In this document: piece by piece, positions 61,101 through 64,000 of the stretch
Numbering within the stretch: position 1 is the first letter of the stretch
How the letters are laid out: each line of letters begins with the position of its first letter
NCBI RefSeq assembly: GCF_051020975.1
Contig: NW_027478161.1
Location: forward strand, 22,046,001-22,110,000
Length of the DNA: 64,000 bases
Direction: 5' to 3'
From: Osmia lignaria lignaria
Lineage: Eukaryota > Arthropoda > Insecta > Hymenoptera > Megachilidae
Position numbers and translations under genes: made by a program
The notes under the pieces: generated by a model
What the model was told of the DNA's origin: nothing
The model's input: the letters and a program-made list of their open reading frames with translations, nothing else
Database searches by the model: none

Positions 61101-62041
61101 GCCTGACGGACATATTTCGAGATATTTCTTCTTCTTGTTGTTCTTCTTCTGCACAGCTAAACTGGAAGTGGCATTTCCAGCTCGCAGTAGTGCAGAGTTA
61201 TCTCAAAGAAAGGGGCCACGGTGTTTCTGTATCTCTATTATGTTGGTGCGGCTTCGGAACTTTTAAATATCTTGATATATCTCGAGAACTACGCATCTGA
61301 TCAAATAATATCATACAACATAAAAAGTAGGAAACTTAATTCTCTACAAATAAGGTCTCTTAACATTTTGCCATAGCTCGCTTCGTTTCCGAGATATTTG
61401 CAGATTTATCTCAAGGGAAGGGGCCCGACGGACATATTTCGAGATATTTCTTCTTCTTGTTGGTCTTCTTCTGCACAGCTAAGCTGGAAGTGGCATTTGC
61501 AGCTCGCAATGGTGCAGAGTTATCTCAAAGAAAGGGGCCACGGTGTTTCTGTATCTCTATTATGTTGGTGCGGCTTCGGATCTTTTAAATATCTCGATAT
61601 ATCTCGACAACTACGCTTCTGATCAAAAAATATCATAGAACCTAAATTGTGGGAAATATAATTCTCTACAAAAAAGGTCTCTTAACATTTTGCCGTAGCT
61701 CGCTTCGTTTCCGAGATATTTGCCGATTTATCTCAAGGGAAGGGGCCTGACGGACATATTTCCAGATATTTCTTCTTCTTGTTGTTCTTCTTCTGCACAG
61801 CTAAGCTGGAAGCGGCATTTGCGGCTCGCACTAGTGCAGAGTTATCTCAAAGAAAGGGGCCACGGTGTTTCTGTATCTCTATTATGTTGGTGCGGCTTCG
61901 GAACTTTTAAATATCTTGATATAACGCGAGAACTACGCATCCGATCAAAAAATATCATAGAACATAAAAAGTAGGAAACTTAATTCTCTACAAAAAAGGT
62001 CTCTTAACATTTTGCCATAGCTCGCTTCGTTTCCGAGATAT
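58178..62041. repeat. 12-unit repeat I, copy 1 (units 181-192)
   Basis: Starts with a K unit carrying ctcgagggaagg, ggaagcggc, m2 and cttcggatctttt (181), then an m3 unit with tttcctcttc and aatagcgcag (182), then an E unit entered by ctacaaataagg (183). These markers recur 3,864 bp later. Other units include the ctggacgtgg pair (187, 189), m3/E units with cgcagtagtg (184, 190), and K units with cttcggatctttt (186, 191). Unit 188 carries aaatagcttg. K-type units return here after their long absence. Confidence 0.84.
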
Positions 62042-63973
62042 TTGCAGATTTATCTCGAGGGAAGGGGCCTGACGGACATATTTCGAGATATTTCTTCTTC
62101 TTGTTGTTCTTCTTCTGCACAGCTAAGCTGGAAGCGGCATTTGCGGCTCGCACTAGTGCAGAGTTATCTCAAAGAAAGGGGCCACGGTGTTTCTGTATCT
62201 CTATTATGTTGGTGCAGCTTCGGATCTTTTAAATATCTCGATATATCTCGAAAACTACGCTTCTGATCAAAAAATATCATAGAACATAAATTGTAGGAAA
62301 CATAATTCTCTACAAAAAAGCTCTCTTAACATTTTGCCATAGCTCGTTTCGTTTCCGAGATATTTGCAGATATATCTCAAGGGAAGGGGCCTGACGGACA
62401 TATTTCGAGATATTTCCTCTTCTTGTTGTTCTTCTTCTGCACAGCTAAACTGGAAGTGGCATTTCCAGCTCGCAATAGCGCAGAGTTATCTCAAAGAAAG
62501 GGGCCACGGTGTTTCTGTATCTCTATTATGTTGGTGCGGCTTCGGAACTTTTAAATATCTTGATATATCTCGAGAACTACGCATCTGATCAAAAAATATC
62601 ATAGAACATAAAAAGTAGGAAACTTAATTCTCTACAAATAAGGTCTCTTAACATTTTGCCATAGCTCGCTTCGTTTCCGAGATATTTGCAGATTTATCTC
62701 AAGGGAAGGGGCCTGACGGACATTTTTCGAGATATTTCTTCTTCTTGTTGTTCTTCTCCTGCACAGCTAAGCTGGAAGTGGCATTTGCAGCTCGCAATAG
62801 TGCAGAGTTATCTCGAAGAAAGGGGCCACGGTGTTTCTGTATCTCTATTATGTTGGTGCGGCTTCGGAACTTTTAGATATCTTGATATATCTCGAGAACT
62901 ACGCATCTGATCAAAAAATATCATAGAACATAAAAAGTAGGAAACTTAATTCTCTACAAAAAAGGTCTCTTAACATTTTGCCATAGCTCGCTTCGTTTCC
63001 GAGATACTTGCAGATTTATCTCAAGGGAAGGGGCCTGACGGACATATTTCGAGATATTTCTTCTTCTTGTTGTTCTTCTTCTGCACAGCTAAGCTGGAAG
63101 TGGCATTTGCAGCTCGCAATAGTGCAGAGTTATCTCAAAGAAAGGGGCCACGGCGTTTCTGTATCTCTATTATGTTGGTGCGGCTTCGGATCTTTTAAAT
63201 ATCTCGATATATCTCGAAAACTACGCTTCTGATCAAAAAATATCATAGAACCTAAATTGTGGGAAATATAATTCTCTACAAAAAAGGTCTCTTAACATTT
63301 TGCCATAGCTCGCTTCGTTTCCGAGAAATTTGCAGATTTATCTCGAGGGAAGGGGCCTGACGGACATATTTCGAGATATTTCTTCTTCTTGTTGTTCTTC
63401 TTCTGCACAGCTAAGCTGGAAGTGGCATTTGCAGCTCGCAATAGTGCAGAGTTATCTCAAAGAAAGGGGCCACGGTGTTTCTGTATCTCTATTATGTTGG
63501 TGCGGCTTCGGAACTTTTAAATATCTTGATATATCTCGAGAGCTACGCATCCGATCAAAAAATATCATAGAACATAAAAAGTAGGAAACTTAATTCTCTA
63601 CAAAAAAGGTCTCTTAACATTTTGCCATAGCTCGCTTCGTTTCCGAGATATTTGCAGATTTATCTCGAGGGAAGGGGCCTGACGGACATATTTCGAGATA
63701 TTTCTTCTTCTTGTTGTTCTTCTTCTGCACAGCTAAGCTGGACGTGGCATTTACAGCTCGCAATAGTGCAGAGTTATCTCAAAGAAAGGGGCCACGGTGT
63801 TTCTGTATCTCTATTATGTTGGTGCGGCTTCGGAACTTTTAAATATCTTGATATATCTCGAGAACTACGCATCTGATCAAAAAATATCATAGAACATAAG
63901 AAGTAGGAAACTTAATTCTCTACAAATAAGGTCTCTTAACATTTTGCCATAGCTCGCTTCGTTTCCGAGATAT
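62042..63973. repeat. 12-unit repeat I, copy 2, partial (units 193-198)
   Basis: Units 193-194 repeat units 181-182 with the same rare markers (ctcgagggaagg, ggaagcggc, cttcggatctttt, tttcctcttc, aatagcgcag, ctacaaataagg). Unit 195 resembles unit 183 with private changes. Units 196-198 reuse the ggatctttt K type and the ctcgaggg heads. The copy runs off the right edge, so its full length cannot be judged. Confidence 0.82.
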
Positions 63974-64000
63974 TTGCAGATTTATCTCAAGGGAAGGGGC
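63974..64000. repeat. Partial satellite unit 199 (right edge)
   Basis: The first 27 bp of a further unit with the common head (cagatttatctcaaggg). The array continues beyond the window on this side as well. Confidence 0.95.

Larger units (their letters stand above)
1..64000. repeat. 322-bp tandem satellite array filling the window
   Basis: Every part of the window is the same unit repeated head to tail: anchor TTGCAG at 221, 543, 865 and so on every 322 bp to 63974. There are 198 complete and 2 partial units. Only five net length changes of 1 bp shift the phase, at about 9833, 23062, 45579, 49760 and 57830. No unit is inverted and no foreign sequence interrupts the array. Adjacent units differ by substitutions; units 2 and 3, for example, differ at about a dozen sites by eye. 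Unit 1 is about 39% G+C. Long head-to-tail arrays with higher-order structure are typical of eukaryotic (peri)centromeric or subtelomeric heterochromatin. The chromosomal location and species are inference, and I do not recognise the family by name. Confidence 0.98.

Noticed and set aside
221..63876. About 190 similar 74-84 codon open frames on the + strand as a tandem gene family
   Set aside because: They start at TTG rather than ATG, recur once per repeat unit, vary without codon bias, have no recognisable domain, and units are out of frame with each other (322 = 3 x 107 + 1).
1..64000. CRISPR array or bacterial repeat
   Set aside because: There are no short repeats with unique spacers. 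The whole 322 bp repeats and variation is by substitution, with no cas-like genes.
1..64000. Transposable element or terminal repeats as the source of the array
   Set aside because: No terminal inverted or long terminal repeats, target-site duplications, or transposase/reverse transcriptase sequence are visible anywhere.

Overview
The whole 64 kb window is one uninterrupted satellite DNA array. I see no protein-coding gene, RNA gene, transposon, CRISPR array or unique sequence. The repeat unit is 322 bp and always lies head to tail in one orientation. Using the recurring TTGCAG (first at 221) as position 1 of the unit, the window holds a 220-bp partial unit (1-220), 198 complete units (unit 1 at 221, unit 198 at 63652) and a 27-bp partial unit (63974-64000). 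Unit 1 is about 39% G+C by my count. Such an array is typical of eukaryotic heterochromatin (centromeric, pericentromeric or subtelomeric). I do not recognise the family. An animal, perhaps an insect, is a weak guess from general character only.

Units differ by substitutions that travel in linked blocks, which I use as barcodes. Mid block (positions 100-118): m1 ttgcagctcgcaatagtgc; m2 ttgcggctcgcactagtgc; m3 ttccagctcgcaatagtgc, linked to ctaaactgg just upstream; m4 ttgcaggtcgcaatagtgc, linked to ctgagctgg. Late block (positions 206-224): E ctcgagaactacgcatctg; K ctcgaaaactacgcttctg. Tail block (about positions 245-262): tE ataaaaagtaggaaactt; tK ataaattgtaggaaacat; tV gtaaattgtaggaaacatt (goes with m4); tP aggaaacctaattttcta followed by gccgtag. 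One head variant, the Q head (cagattcagctcaaagg), replaces the common cagatttatctcaaggg.

These barcodes show a mosaic of local higher-order repeats (HORs). A 5-unit repeat lies at 221-3440 and a 7-unit repeat at 4729-9236. A 12/11-unit repeat with gained and lost units spans 10202 to about 22115, with related material to 27 kb. A 4-unit duplication lies near 27-29 kb and a 2-unit duplication at 30167-31454. A very recent 5-unit duplication lies at 33709-36928. Further 2-unit duplications lie at 39183-40470 and a 3-unit duplication at 52383-54314. A 12-unit recurrence spans 58178-62041 and 62042-63973. K-type units are common before 45 kb, absent from 44979 to 58177, and return afterwards.

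Nothing here works as an operon or pathway. What can be read is the history of unequal exchange and gene conversion, strict unit length with net indels confined to one short stretch, and dense internal TATCTC/GAGATA motifs that could be structural or protein-binding. Short open frames recur once per unit but are a by-product of the repeat.
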